Assembly (NCBI GenBank): GCA_003250395.1
Contig: QKGM01000005.1
Location: forward strand, 1-38,872
DNA length: 38,872 nt
Direction: 5' to 3'
Source: Bacteroidota bacterium
Lineage (GTDB): Bacteria; Bacteroidota; Bacteroidia; Bacteroidales; TTA-H9
The notes beneath the pieces are model-generated. The model saw nothing but the letters and a program-made list of their open reading frames with translations, searched no databases and was not told the origin of the DNA. The translations under genes were made by a program, and so were the position numbers. This document shows, piece by piece, positions 26,036 through 35,592 of the stretch. Numbering within the stretch: the stretch's first letter is position 1; the number at the start of each line of letters is the position of its first letter.

Positions 26036-29000
26036 ATGAGTAGAAATATATTCTGTCTGCTGCTAATTCTCCTGTTGCCGGGATTGGTGACCGCCCAAAG
26101 TAACCGGGAGCAAATCAGGATAGATGACAACTGGAAGTTTCATTTAGGGCATGCCGCTGATCCATTGCTGGACTTCAATTACAAAATAGCCAATATTTTC
26201 TCAAAGACAGGAAAGGCAGAAGGTACAGCCATAGATCCGAAATTCGACGATAAAGAGTGGAGGATACTTGATCTTCCGCACGACTGGGCGGTTGAGCTAC
26301 CGTTCGCCTATAGCGGGAATGTGGATATGATGTCGCATGGATACAAGGCTATCGGGGCATTATACCCGCAAAACAGCGTGGGCTGGTATAGAAAGAGATT
26401 TACAATCGACGAATCAGATTCGGGAAAACGATTGGCTGTCAGGTTTGACGGAATATTCAGAGATGCAGGTGTCTGGCTTAATGGTTTTTATCTTGGAACC
26501 AACGAGAGCGGTTATATTGGACAGACATTCGATATAACCGATTACGTCAATTTCGGACAGGAGAATATACTCGTGGTAAGAGTTGACGCCACCCAGGCCG
26601 AAGGATGGTTTTATGAGGGGGCAGGTATTTACAGGCATGTGTGGTTGTTGAAGACAAATGAAGTTCATGTGGCGGAGAATGGAGTTTTTGTTCAAACAAA
26701 GACAAAAGGCGACAATGCCGTCATCGACATTGAAACGGATATTGAGAATGACTCACCCCGGCGTGTACATTGCATCGTGAAGCACCAGATTCTTTCGCGT
26801 GAAGGAGAAGTATTGGCCGAATCATCTGAAATTCCATTTCAGACGATGGTACATCAGCAGAAAAAAATAATGCATCAGGTATTTTTACCCTTCCCAAAAC
26901 TTTGGTCCCCCGACAAACCCTATGTTTACAGGTTAAAAACCATCGTCAGGGTCAATAACGCCATAACTGATGAAGTGGTTACCAGGTTTGGAATCCGGAC
27001 TATCAGGATCGATCCGGTAAGAGGCTTGACAGTGAATGGGAAACCGGTTAAAATCAAAGGGGTAAACTGCCATCAGGATCATGCCGGTGTAGGTACGGCG
27101 ATCCCTGACTATCTCCATATTTACAGGCTAAACCTGTTGAGGCGAATGGGTGTTAATGCATACCGTACCAGCCACAATCCTCCTGCCCCGGAATTACTGG
27201 ATGCATGCGACAGCCTGGGAATCCTCGTAATGGATGAAACCAGACTACTGAATTCTGGGCTTGAATATGAAGACCAGTTCAGGCGGCTTATCCTCCGTGA
27301 CAGGAACCACCCTTCAGTATTCATGTGGTCGATAGGAAATGAAGAAGGTTATGTGCAACGCACCAGCACCGGAAAGCGGTTGGCACTATCATCAATAGCA
27401 CTGGTGAAAGAACTCGACCCATCGCGTACATGTACCTATGCAGCCGATATGGCCAATGAATATACAGGTATTAATGAAGTAATACCTGTCAGGGGATTTA
27501 ATTACCGGGAAAAAGCCATGAGAGATTACCACAGAGATCACCCTTTGCAGCCGATTATCGGGACAGAGATGGGCAGTACGGTAACCACCAGGGGGATCTA
27601 TCGGGTTGATTCAATATCAGGATACGTGCCCGATCAGGATATCACTGCACCCTGGTGGGCTTCTCGTGCTGAGGATTGGTGGCCGATTGCCGCAGAGCAC
27701 GATTGGATGTCGGGAGGATTTATATGGACCGGATTTGATTACCGGGGCGAGCCTACCCCCTATCAGTGGCCAAACATCAATTCACATTTTGGCGTGATGG
27801 ACATGTGTGGTTTTCCAAAGAACATATACTATTATTATGCATCATGGTGGACAGATGAAGACATCCTTCACATTTCGCCACACTGGAACTGGAAAGGAAG
27901 CGAGGGTAAGTCCATTAAGGTTTGGGTAAATTCAAATGCCGATGAGGTTGAATTAAGCCTGAATGGAAAGTCGCTCGGGAAGAAAACCATGAAACGTAAC
28001 AGCCACCTGAGCTGGGATGTCACCTATGAACCTGGTGTACTGAAGGCGGTTGCCTGGAAGAATGGAAGAGAGATCAGCGCAAAAGTGGAAACCACCGGAA
28101 AGCCTTACGAGTTGGTGCTCACCCCATACAAAACGACATTATTTGCAGACGGAAGGGATATCGCTGTTGTTAACATATCGGTTATTGATAGTCTTGGAAG
28201 AGAAGTCCCGGATGCCATGAATATGGTCAGTTTTACATTGTCGGGAGATGCGAAGATTCTTGGTGTCGGGAACGGGGATCCCAGTTGTCATGAACCTGAT
28301 AAATGTGCTGACGGGCACTGGCAAAGGAGCCTGTTCAATGGCAAAGCCCAACTGATATTGCAGGCTGGAAATAAACAGGGTGTGGTGAGCATCGAAGCAA
28401 CCTCCAAAGGGTTATACAAGGCTTCTTCTGAGTTGCATACGATACCTGCTTTCAAACCCGCCGGTTCATTTATTAATCGTCCCGAATCTGCACAAAAGCA
28501 ACGAATGGATTTATTAGATAAAATCCTGGGTGCCGACATCTCTCATCTGCCAGAGCTGGAATCGCGCGGAATGAAATTCTATGACAATGGAGAAGAAAAA
28601 GACGCCATAGAAATATTGAAAAATCATGGATTCAATTATATACGTCTTCGCCTATTCAATAATCCCTCTTTAAAAAACGGGTACTCTCCAAAAGAAGGTT
28701 TCTGCGACCTTGACCATACTCTTCAGATGGCTGCAAGGGTAAAGAAGGCGGGGATGAAACTACTGCTTGATTTCCATTACAGCGACTATTGGGCTGACCC
28801 TCAAAAGCAATACAAGCCCGATGCCTGGAAAAAGCTGCCACCCGAAAAAATATCGGAGGCCGTCAGGGAGTATACGCGGGAAGTAATGCTGGCTTTCAGG
28901 AAGCAGGGCACAATGCCTGACATGGTACAAATAGGAAATGAGATAAACCACGGAATGATATGGCCTGAAGGTCATATCGGAAACCCGGATAATCTGGCAG

Positions 29001-29446
29001 CCTTTATCAAAGCTGGTATTGAAGGGGTGAAATCAGTTGATACCAATACCCTGATCATGCTTCATGTAGCCTTAGGCGGCCAGCTTGACGAAACCAATTT
29101 CTGGTTCGATAATATGTTCAGCCGTGGGGCTGATTGTGACCTCATCGGCTTATCCTATTATCCCCGGTGGCATGGTACCCTGGCTGATCTTGACTTCACG
29201 CTCCGGCAGGTAATCAACCGTTATGGAAAGCCGGTGAATGTAGTAGAATACTCACATATGAAAAGTGAAGTTAATGAAACAGTATTTAACCTGCCAGGGC
29301 GGATGGGCACCGGCACATTCATTTGGGAACCTTTGAGTACGTGGGAAAAGATTTTTGACGATACCGGACATTCAATGCCTCTGATCGCCGAGTATGATGA
29401 AATCGCGAAAAAATTCATCAGGAGGGAGAACAGAACAACCAATTGA
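26036..29446 (+). CDS. Secreted GH2 beta-galactosidase fused to GH53 endo-beta-1,4-galactanase
   Basis: The 1136-residue protein has a signal peptide (about 1-20). Residues about 25-800 are a family GH2 enzyme: sugar-binding jelly roll, Ig-like domain, catalytic barrel with the acid/base Glu436 (WSIGNEEGY) and nucleophile Glu511 (IIGTEMGS), and later Ig-like domains. Residues about 830-1130 are a GH53 barrel beginning ILGADISHLPELE, with acid/base Glu969 (QIGNEINHG) and nucleophile Glu1071 (VVEYS). GH53 cuts beta-1,4-galactan inside the chain, and GH2 enzymes of this type remove terminal galactose, so one polypeptide could degrade pectic type I galactan to galactose. No SusC/SusD pair is beside it. 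A strong terminator follows immediately. Confidence 0.88.
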   Translation: MSRNIFCLLLILLLPGLVTAQSNREQIRIDDNWKFHLGHAADPLLDFNYKIANIFSKTGKAEGTAIDPKFDDKEWRILDLPHDWAVELPFAYSGNVDMMSHGYKAIGALYPQNSVGWYRKRFTIDESDSGKRLAVRFDGIFRDAGVWLNGFYLGTNESGYIGQTFDITDYVNFGQENILVVRVDATQAEGWFYEGAGIYRHVWLLKTNEVHVAENGVFVQTKTKGDNAVIDIETDIENDSPRRVHCIVKHQILSREGEVLAESSEIPFQTMVHQQKKIMHQVFLPFPKLWSPDKPYVYRLKTIVRVNNAITDEVVTRFGIRTIRIDPVRGLTVNGKPVKIKGVNCHQDHAGVGTAIPDYLHIYRLNLLRRMGVNAYRTSHNPPAPELLDACDSLGILVMDETRLLNSGLEYEDQFRRLILRDRNHPSVFMWSIGNEEGYVQRTSTGKRLALSSIALVKELDPSRTCTYAADMANEYTGINEVIPVRGFNYREKAMRDYHRDHPLQPIIGTEMGSTVTTRGIYRVDSISGYVPDQDITAPWWASRAEDWWPIAAEHDWMSGGFIWTGFDYRGEPTPYQWPNINSHFGVMDMCGFPKNIYYYYASWWTDEDILHISPHWNWKGSEGKSIKVWVNSNADEVELSLNGKSLGKKTMKRNSHLSWDVTYEPGVLKAVAWKNGREISAKVETTGKPYELVLTPYKTTLFADGRDIAVVNISVIDSLGREVPDAMNMVSFTLSGDAKILGVGNGDPSCHEPDKCADGHWQRSLFNGKAQLILQAGNKQGVVSIEATSKGLYKASSELHTIPAFKPAGSFINRPESAQKQRMDLLDKILGADISHLPELESRGMKFYDNGEEKDAIEILKNHGFNYIRLRLFNNPSLKNGYSPKEGFCDLDHTLQMAARVKKAGMKLLLDFHYSDYWADPQKQYKPDAWKKLPPEKISEAVREYTREVMLAFRKQGTMPDMVQIGNEINHGMIWPEGHIGNPDNLAAFIKAGIEGVKSVDTNTLIMLHVALGGQLDETNFWFDNMFSRGADCDLIGLSYYPRWHGTLADLDFTLRQVINRYGKPVNVVEYSHMKSEVNETVFNLPGRMGTGTFIWEPLSTWEKIFDDTGHSMPLIAEYDEIAKKFIRRENRTTN

Positions 29447-29456
29447 AATAAATAAG

Positions 29457-29480
29457 AAAAGCCGGTTAAAACCGGCTTTT
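29457..29480. terminator. Bidirectional rho-independent terminator
   Basis: AAAAGCCGGTT (29457-29467) pairs with AACCGGCTTTT (29470-29480), a perfect stem with A and T runs on both sides. It lies between the convergent glycosidase gene and hydC and should end both transcripts. Confidence 0.92.
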
Positions 29481-29513
29481 CATCTGAAATGCATAGCTAT
29501 TCAGAACCAATAA

Positions 29514-29993
29514 CTAATTCTTATACTCAGCCAGAATATCCTTTACCCCTTCAGGAGCAAGGCGACCATAAACCTTGTCACCTACCATAACAACCGGGGC
29601 AAGTCCGCAGGCACCAACGCAACGCAGGCAAGCCAGTGAGAATTTACCATCGGGAGTAGTTTCACCAACCTGAATGTTGAGCAGTTTACGGAATTCGTCG
29701 AGTACCTTCTCAGCTCCACGGACATAACATGCAGTTCCGAGGCAGATGGAGATAGGGTGCTCACCTTTGGGGGTCATGGTGAAGAAGGAATAAAAAGAAA
29801 CAACACCATATACATGAGCAACAGAAACATTAAGTTCTTTGGCCACAACTTCCTGCACTTCTGCGGGGAGGTATCCAAAAATTTCCTGAGCTTTATGTAG
29901 CACGTTGATTAGTTCACCAGGTTCATTGTTAAATGATCGGGCAACCTCTTTCAACTGGTTGAGTTTATTTTCGGGCAATTTAATTTCAGCCAT
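29514..29993 (-). CDS. hydC: Bifurcating [FeFe] hydrogenase subunit HydC (NuoE-like)
   Basis: The 159-residue protein is the thioredoxin-like [2Fe-2S] subunit related to NuoE of complex I. Ligands are Cys84 and Cys89 (CLGTAC), Cys125 and Cys129 (CVGAC). AHVYGVVSFYSFF before them is the family signature. It passes electrons between the flavin subunit HydB and the rest of the complex in the cytoplasm. It is the last gene of the unit, 48 bases after hydA, and ends just before the strong terminator. Confidence 0.93.
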   Translation of the reverse strand: MAEIKLPENKLNQLKEVARSFNNEPGELINVLHKAQEIFGYLPAEVQEVVAKELNVSVAHVYGVVSFYSFFTMTPKGEHPISICLGTACYVRGAEKVLDEFRKLLNIQVGETTPDGKFSLACLRCVGACGLAPVVMVGDKVYGRLAPEGVKDILAEYKN

Positions 29994-30041
29994 TTTAATT
30001 CAGTTTTTAATGATTTCTCAAACCTTTGATTTATCAACGAA

Positions 30042-31811
30042 TTATTCGACAGTAATTTTTGTACTCTTGTCGAAATAGTGCGTATGTAACAGGTGGTGTG
30101 ATTTTTCGCTCAGCGGTTTACCGAGGAATTCTTCATAAAGTTTGACGATGAAAGGATTCTCATGTGATTTCCGGATCGGTTTTCCGGCGTCTTCTTTATA
30201 CAAAGCCATCTGACGGGCTTTGAGGATAGAAGAATCGCCATGATGCAACGGCTGGCCGCCACCACCAATACAACCACCGGGACAAGCCATAATTTCGATT
30301 GCATGGAATTCAGATTTACCATCGCGAACATCGTTCAAAAGTTGGCGGGCATGTCCAAGACCATGAGCTATACCAATATTCAGTTTCAATCCGTCAAAAT
30401 CAATTTCAGCATGGCGGATTCCTTCGAGACCGCGCAATTCTTCAAAATCAACCTTATCAAGTTTTTTACCTGTATGAACTTCGTAAGCTGTACGAACAGC
30501 AGCTTCAATCACACCGCCGGTAGTTCCGAAGATAACAGCAGCACCGGTTGATTCACCAAGCGGGTTATCGAAATCTTCAACAGGCAATGCCTTGAAATCG
30601 ATATTGGCTTGTTTAATCAGAGCAGCGAGTTCACGGGTTGAGATGCTGAAATCAACATCAGGATTGTTATCATGTTTGAATTCATCACGGCTGCATTCAT
30701 ACTTCTTAGCCAGGCAGGGCATGACAGAGACCACCACTAGATCTTTGCGGGTAACGCCAATCTTATCAGCGAAATAGGTCTTTGCAATGGCACCAAACAT
30801 CTGTTGCGGACTGCGGGCAGTAGAAGGAACATCTTTCAGTTCGGGGAAATTATGTTCGAAGAAATTCACCCAGGCAGGGCAGCATGAAGTAAGGATGGGA
30901 AGCTTAACAGATTTATCGCCACCAAGGAATTTACCCAGGCGATCAAGTAATTCTGTTCCCTCCTCCATGATGGTAAGGTCAGCTGCAAAGTCAGTATCAA
31001 ATACATAATCGAATCCGATTTCGCGTAATGCGGTGACCATCTGACCAGTTACCAGCGTGCCAGGTTCAAGGCCAAATTCTTCACCAAGAGCAGCGCGGAC
31101 TGCAGGTGCAGTTTGTACAACGACTGTTTTGTTAGGATCTGCTAGAGCTGCAATAATCTGACGGGTATGATCAACTTCAGTGAGAGCACCGGTCGGGCAT
31201 ACAGCAACACACTGTCCACAGTATGTACAGACAGATTTTTCAAGGTTCATTTCAAAGGCAGGAGCCACAACCGACATGAATCCTCGATTAACTGCCGATA
31301 GTGCACCAACACTTTGTACATCGTTGCACATCATCTCGCAGCGACGGCACATCACGCACTTATCAACATCACGGATAATTGACGGAGAGGTATCTTTACG
31401 ATATGTACTCTGTTCTCCTTTATAGGTAATTTCACGAATACCAAATTTATGAGCCAGATCCTGCAATTCACAGTTTCCTGATTTGGCACAAACAAGGCAA
31501 TCGAAAGGATGATCTGAAAGAATCAGTTCAAGAACAGTACGACGGGCATTCAGTACCCGGATTGTATTTGTACGAACCACCATTCCAGACATGCACTCAG
31601 TTGCACAGGCAGGAGCAAGATTCCGGCGTCCTTCAACTTCAACAACACAAATACGACAACCACCTGGTTTGTTCTCAATCTTCATGTCACCTAATGAGAA
31701 ATGACACAATGTGGGGATATCAATCCCTATCTGCCTGGCGGCCTTAAGAATGGTGGTGCCTTTTTCGACTTCAACACTCTTTTTATCTATGGTTAATTTA
31801 ATAAGTTCCAT
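30042..31811 (-). CDS. hydA: Catalytic subunit HydA of an electron-bifurcating [FeFe] hydrogenase
   Basis: The 589-residue protein has, in order, a [2Fe-2S] domain (Cys36, 52, 55, 69), a His-Cys [4Fe-4S] site (His101, Cys105, 108, 114), two ferredoxin-type [4Fe-4S] sites (Cys152-162 and Cys195-205) and the H-cluster domain. The latter has TSCCPAW (308-314), MPCLAKKYE (364-372) and MACPGGCIGG (508-517). This gives cluster ligands Cys311, 366, 510 and 514 and the proton-shuttle Cys310. The small-subunit tail follows. With HydB and HydC it should couple NADH and ferredoxin oxidation to hydrogen production, or the reverse. The order thioredoxin-like, hydB, hydA, hydC is typical. Maturases HydE/F/G are not in the window. 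Confidence 0.95.
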   Translation of the reverse strand: MELIKLTIDKKSVEVEKGTTILKAARQIGIDIPTLCHFSLGDMKIENKPGGCRICVVEVEGRRNLAPACATECMSGMVVRTNTIRVLNARRTVLELILSDHPFDCLVCAKSGNCELQDLAHKFGIREITYKGEQSTYRKDTSPSIIRDVDKCVMCRRCEMMCNDVQSVGALSAVNRGFMSVVAPAFEMNLEKSVCTYCGQCVAVCPTGALTEVDHTRQIIAALADPNKTVVVQTAPAVRAALGEEFGLEPGTLVTGQMVTALREIGFDYVFDTDFAADLTIMEEGTELLDRLGKFLGGDKSVKLPILTSCCPAWVNFFEHNFPELKDVPSTARSPQQMFGAIAKTYFADKIGVTRKDLVVVSVMPCLAKKYECSRDEFKHDNNPDVDFSISTRELAALIKQANIDFKALPVEDFDNPLGESTGAAVIFGTTGGVIEAAVRTAYEVHTGKKLDKVDFEELRGLEGIRHAEIDFDGLKLNIGIAHGLGHARQLLNDVRDGKSEFHAIEIMACPGGCIGGGGQPLHHGDSSILKARQMALYKEDAGKPIRKSHENPFIVKLYEEFLGKPLSEKSHHLLHTHYFDKSTKITVE

Positions 31812-31858
31812 TGATCTGCTAATTAATATTGATGTTAAAAATCATCATTCCGGTACGC

Positions 31859-33649
31859 TTAGCGAACGAAGATGGCATTGAATTTACATTTCTCAACACA
31901 AGCGCCGCACTTGATACAGATGTCCTGATTGATTTCATGGGCTTTCTTACGTTCTCCACTGATAGCATTCACCGGGCAGTTGCGGGCGCAGGCAGTACAT
32001 CCTACGCAAGCATCAGGTTCAATCACATAGCGAAGCATACTTTTACAAACACCAGCACGGCATTTCTTTTCTGTCACGTGCTCAACGTATTCATCCCAAA
32101 AATTATCAAGAGTAGAAAGAACAGGATTAGGTGAAGTCTGACCAAGTCCGCAAAGCGCAGTGTCTTTGATCACCTGACCGAGGTTGCGTAGGTTATCGAG
32201 GTCTTCCATTGTCCCTTCACCATTGGTAATCTTGGTAAGGATTTCATGGAGTCTTTTGTTACCGATCCTGCAGGGGGAACATTTTCCGCATGACTCTTCA
32301 ACGGTAAACTCGAGATAAAATTTGGCGATGGCCACCATACAATCGTCTTCATCCATGACAATCATCCCACCAGAGCCCATCATAGAGCCTGCTGCAATCA
32401 GATTATCATAATCGATAGGTGTATCCAGATGTTTGGTGGTAAGGCAACCGCCTGAAGGACCACCTGTCTGAACAGCCTTAAACTGTTTTCCATCCTTGAT
32501 GCCGCCACCAATCTCGTAGATAACTTCACGAAGTGTGGTACCCATAGGGACTTCTATCAGACCAACGTTATTAATTTTACCTGCAAGGGCGAACACTTTG
32601 GTACCTTTTGATTTCTCACTTCCAATAGAGGCAAACCACTCAGGTCCTTTTAAAATAATAACCGGGATGTTGGCATAAGTCTCAACATTATTCACATTGG
32701 TAGGTTTACCAAGATAGCCACTTTCCGAAGGGAATGGGGGTTTGAAGGTAGGTTCACCACGATGACCTTCCATTGAATGGATGAGAGCAGTCTCTTCACC
32801 ACATACAAATGCACCGGCGCCATAACGCATCTCAATATCAAAACTAAAATCCGATCCGAGAATATTCTCGCCAAGAAGTCCATATTCTCTGGCCTGGCTG
32901 AGGGCAACCTTCAGGCGGGCAATTGCAAGCGGGTATTCTGCCCGGATATATATCAACCCCTTGGAAGCACCAGTGCAAAAACCATTGATGGCCATAGCTT
33001 CGATGACACTATGGGGATCACCTTCGAGGATTGATCTGTCCATGAAAGCACCTGGGTCACCTTCATCCGCATTACATACCACATATTTCTGATCGGCTTT
33101 AACCTTACTGGTTATCTGCCATTTAAGACCTGTGGGAAAGCCACCGCCACCCCGGCCACGTAAACCAGATTTAATAAGGTCGTTAACAACCTGTTCCGGG
33201 GTAGATGAAAGTACTTTACCCAAAGCGGCATAACCATCCCGGGCAATATACTCATCAATATTTTCAGGATCAATGAAACCACAGTTTCTCAACGCAATAC
33301 GAATCTGTTTGCGGTAGAAACCCATGTGTTTGGAATCGCTAACATGTTCCTGGTTTTCAGGATTTGTATAGAGTAAACGGTTAACTTTTCTGCCTTTATA
33401 GATATGTTCAGCCACGATTTCATCGCAATCAGCAGGAGTCACCTGTGTGTAGAAAGTGTTATCGGGAAGGACCTTGACAATGGGTCCCTTTTCACAGAAT
33501 CCGAAGCAACCTGTCATGACCACTTTTACCTCGCCATCAAGACTACGTTCTGCCAGAGCGCGATTCAGGCTTTCTACAATTGCATCACTCTGCGATGCCC
33601 GGCACCCTGTTCCTCCACACACCAAAAGGTGCTGGTTGTACTTTGCCAT
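31859..33649 (-). CDS. hydB: NADH/flavin subunit HydB of the bifurcating hydrogenase (NuoF-like)
   Basis: The 596-residue protein starts with a thioredoxin-like [2Fe-2S] domain (Cys11, Cys16, Cys48, Cys52). The NuoF core follows, with the FMN/NADH-binding GRGGGGFPTGLKW and EYPLAIARL, and the [4Fe-4S] motif ESCGKCSPCRIG. It ends with two ferredoxin-type clusters (DACVGCTACARNCP and DICIKCGACVEKCK). This is the usual layout of HydB, the site of flavin-based bifurcation and NADH exchange. An unusually good Shine-Dalgarno site for this phylum, AGGAGGA (33656-33662), precedes the ATG by six bases. It follows the thioredoxin-like gene by 15 bases. Confidence 0.95.
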   Translation of the reverse strand: MAKYNQHLLVCGGTGCRASQSDAIVESLNRALAERSLDGEVKVVMTGCFGFCEKGPIVKVLPDNTFYTQVTPADCDEIVAEHIYKGRKVNRLLYTNPENQEHVSDSKHMGFYRKQIRIALRNCGFIDPENIDEYIARDGYAALGKVLSSTPEQVVNDLIKSGLRGRGGGGFPTGLKWQITSKVKADQKYVVCNADEGDPGAFMDRSILEGDPHSVIEAMAINGFCTGASKGLIYIRAEYPLAIARLKVALSQAREYGLLGENILGSDFSFDIEMRYGAGAFVCGEETALIHSMEGHRGEPTFKPPFPSESGYLGKPTNVNNVETYANIPVIILKGPEWFASIGSEKSKGTKVFALAGKINNVGLIEVPMGTTLREVIYEIGGGIKDGKQFKAVQTGGPSGGCLTTKHLDTPIDYDNLIAAGSMMGSGGMIVMDEDDCMVAIAKFYLEFTVEESCGKCSPCRIGNKRLHEILTKITNGEGTMEDLDNLRNLGQVIKDTALCGLGQTSPNPVLSTLDNFWDEYVEHVTEKKCRAGVCKSMLRYVIEPDACVGCTACARNCPVNAISGERKKAHEINQDICIKCGACVEKCKFNAIFVR

Positions 33650-33664
33650 ACGTTTTCCTCCTAA

Positions 33665-34063
33665 TTATTTATTGTCAATAGTTTCATAATTCCGCGGGAT
33701 AATCCCGTCGACCAATTCACCGTTTTTGATGTACTTCTCAATGATTTCGTCAGCTTTCTTAACATTGACGTTACCAAATACAACAGGTTCCTGACCTGGA
33801 AGTATCACTTCGATGGTTGGTTCAGCAAAGCAGTATCCCATGTCGCCTGTCTGGGTTACAACTGCTTCTACATTACGTTTCTCAAGCTCTTCGATCAGAA
33901 AGTTCATCACTTCCTTAGCACCTGAAGCGATGCCACTGGTAGCCATGCCAACTTTAATCTGAACAAGCTTCTCTGGTTGATCGGCGTTTTCTCTCAGACG
34001 AATCTTCTCCTGAAGATCCTCCTTAATCTTCCGGAGATCTGCCAATGATTTGATTTTTGTCAT
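33665..34063 (-). CDS. Thioredoxin-like [2Fe-2S]-fold protein lacking three of four cluster cysteines
   Basis: From the ATG at 34063 the protein has 132 residues: an N-terminal helical stretch and a thioredoxin-like ferredoxin domain. In classic members the cluster is held by C..(about 12)..C and CxxxC. Here the matching positions read VGMATSGIASGA and TGDMGYC, so only the last Cys remains and no normal cluster can be built. It is the first gene of the hydrogenase unit, matching the small ferredoxin-like gene found at the head of Thermotoga- and Clostridia-type hydABC loci. I infer a structural or regulatory role. An upstream start at 34093 adds ten residues without family character. Confidence 0.8.
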   Translation of the reverse strand: MTKIKSLADLRKIKEDLQEKIRLRENADQPEKLVQIKVGMATSGIASGAKEVMNFLIEELEKRNVEAVVTQTGDMGYCFAEPTIEVILPGQEPVVFGNVNVKKADEIIEKYIKNGELVDGIIPRNYETIDNK

Positions 34064-34182
34064 AATTACTGTTTTTAATCCTGTTTCCAGCACTGGTACG
34101 TCTGGTATTTCAATGATTTGTGAAACAAAATGTTACCACTCCTGATTTTGGGTGCAAAAATAACGTTCGAATGTCACTTAAA

Positions 34183-34209
34183 CAAATATAATTGTTAATA
34201 TTTTAACAC
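34183..34209 (-). promoter_or_regulatory. hydABC promoter with overlapping Rex-type operator
   Basis: On the minus strand TATATTTG (34190-34183) is an exact -7 element. Immediately upstream is TTGTTAATATTTTAACAC (plus-strand coordinates 34192-34209), matching TTGTTAA-N4-TTAACAA at 13 of 14 fixed positions. The operator fills the space between -7 and -33, where a bound repressor would block RNA polymerase. No good -33 is seen. A second TATATTTG lies at 34260-34253. Confidence 0.65.
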
Positions 34210-34286
34210 TGTGAATCAGATAACAAAAATTTATATTCATTCTAAATAAGAACAAATATATACAACTCGGATTCAAAGGGTTAAAA

Positions 34287-34835
34287 CTAACGATTTATTT
34301 TTATTTCTGTCAGATTTTCGTCTATCATTTCAATCAGAAACTTCCTGATGGATGGATCTGTTACCGGTACACCATCTAAAGCTGATTTAACCTCACGGCT
34401 GTTGAAAACATAATTACCATGCTTTGTAGAATGGGAATAGATGAAATCTATATCAGTAAATGAACACGTTAACATAGAAATCACCCCGGAGATATCGCCA
34501 ATTGCCGGTCGGTCGAAGTTTTTAAGTTCAAAACGGCAGGTAACTGTTGTCCCCTCCCCTACAACAGATTCAATATGCAAAAAACCACCTGTTCTTTCTG
34601 CATTCTGTTTCAATAACGGTAATCCCAATCCAACCTTTCGGGTTGAACGCGAAGTAACGAAAGGATCGACCACCTTATCCAGCATATCCATCGGAATTCC
34701 TTTACCATTATCAGTTACTAACAGAAAATAGCTGTCCGACTCTTCTTCTTCTCTGATAGTGACCTGAATCAGCGAAGCACCTGCAGTAATAGAATTATTT
34801 ACAATATCGAGTATGTGAAGAGATAATTCTTTCAT
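34287..34835 (-). CDS. HATPase-domain histidine kinase-like protein (copy 2)
   Basis: The 182-residue protein has a GHKL ATP-binding domain with the N box HILDIVNNSITAGAS, G1 box DNGKGIP and a glycine-rich KVGLGLPLLKQNAERTGG. A C-terminal extension (about 110-182) has no motif I recognise. It lacks a sensor or phospho-accepting domain, so it is likely an anti-sigma-like kinase or partner ATPase rather than a full histidine kinase. Such genes recur beside [FeFe] hydrogenase loci of Clostridia and Bacteroidetes. It is the last gene of the regulatory cassette and starts 12 bases after the PHP gene. Confidence 0.82.
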   Translation of the reverse strand: MKELSLHILDIVNNSITAGASLIQVTIREEEESDSYFLLVTDNGKGIPMDMLDKVVDPFVTSRSTRKVGLGLPLLKQNAERTGGFLHIESVVGEGTTVTCRFELKNFDRPAIGDISGVISMLTCSFTDIDFIYSHSTKHGNYVFNSREVKSALDGVPVTDPSIRKFLIEMIDENLTEIKINR

Positions 34836-34847
34836 TTGTCAGATCGG

Positions 34848-35582
34848 TTAAGAAATAATATGACGTCCATCTATTGCCTTAAGTACCATTTTAAACTCAT
34901 CAAAAGAGGGAGTCTCCATTTCGAATTCCGAGTAATTCTCACCAATATCTGCAACATAATGTGCATCACTACTTCTTATCACCGGCAACTTGTTTTTTCT
35001 TCCATAACCACTGGTAAACTCAGTATTTGAAGTATGCTTTGATAATTCTAGCGCATCAGCATCGAGTCCGGGAGGGATAAAGCCTAACTGACTTACAAGA
35101 CTAAACATAGGTCGTGTAACATGAGCAGGAATAAAGAGACCACCGAGAGAATGTACAAATTCCGCAATTTGATCAATACTCTGATCTATAGCCGAAATCA
35201 AAAGCCACGGGTATTCCTGTAAAATATCCTCATTACGGTCAACAACCAACTGATAACCAAATTTATCGATATTATTTGGTATTTTAAGTAAATAGCGTTC
35301 AATATAATCCTGTAAACAAGCCAGCGAACTGAGATCAGGCATATATGCCAGGCAATGGGTTTCTTCACGCGTTGTAATCTCAGCTCCGCAAAATACTGTC
35401 AGGCCTTTCTCCTCAGCCAATTGCGCAATCAGAGGAGCCTGAAGGGTAGAATTGTGATCGGTTATGCCGATTATCTGCAATTTTCTCTCAATAGCCTTTT
35501 CAATAATTCCATTAGGGCTCATTGAAAGATCACCGCAGGGAGATAAAACTGTATGAATATGCAAATCGGCTTTGAAAACCAT
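34848..35582 (-). CDS. PHP-domain phosphoesterase of the hydrogenase regulatory cassette
   Basis: The 244-residue protein has the complete metal-ligand set of PHP phosphoesterases: DLHIHT, ITDHNS, CGAEITT, PAHVTRP and a final SSDAH. Members include histidinol phosphatase and polymerase-associated phosphatases; this branch typically sits next to hydrogenase regulatory genes. The substrate is unknown and might be a nucleotide or a phosphoprotein. It is translated 10 bases after the DRTGG gene and 12 bases ahead of the second HATPase, so these are one transcript. Confidence 0.87.
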   Translation of the reverse strand: MVFKADLHIHTVLSPCGDLSMSPNGIIEKAIERKLQIIGITDHNSTLQAPLIAQLAEEKGLTVFCGAEITTREETHCLAYMPDLSSLACLQDYIERYLLKIPNNIDKFGYQLVVDRNEDILQEYPWLLISAIDQSIDQIAEFVHSLGGLFIPAHVTRPMFSLVSQLGFIPPGLDADALELSKHTSNTEFTSGYGRKNKLPVIRSSDAHYVADIGENYSEFEMETPSFDEFKMVLKAIDGRHIIS

Positions 35583-35592
35583 ACATTGTAAA

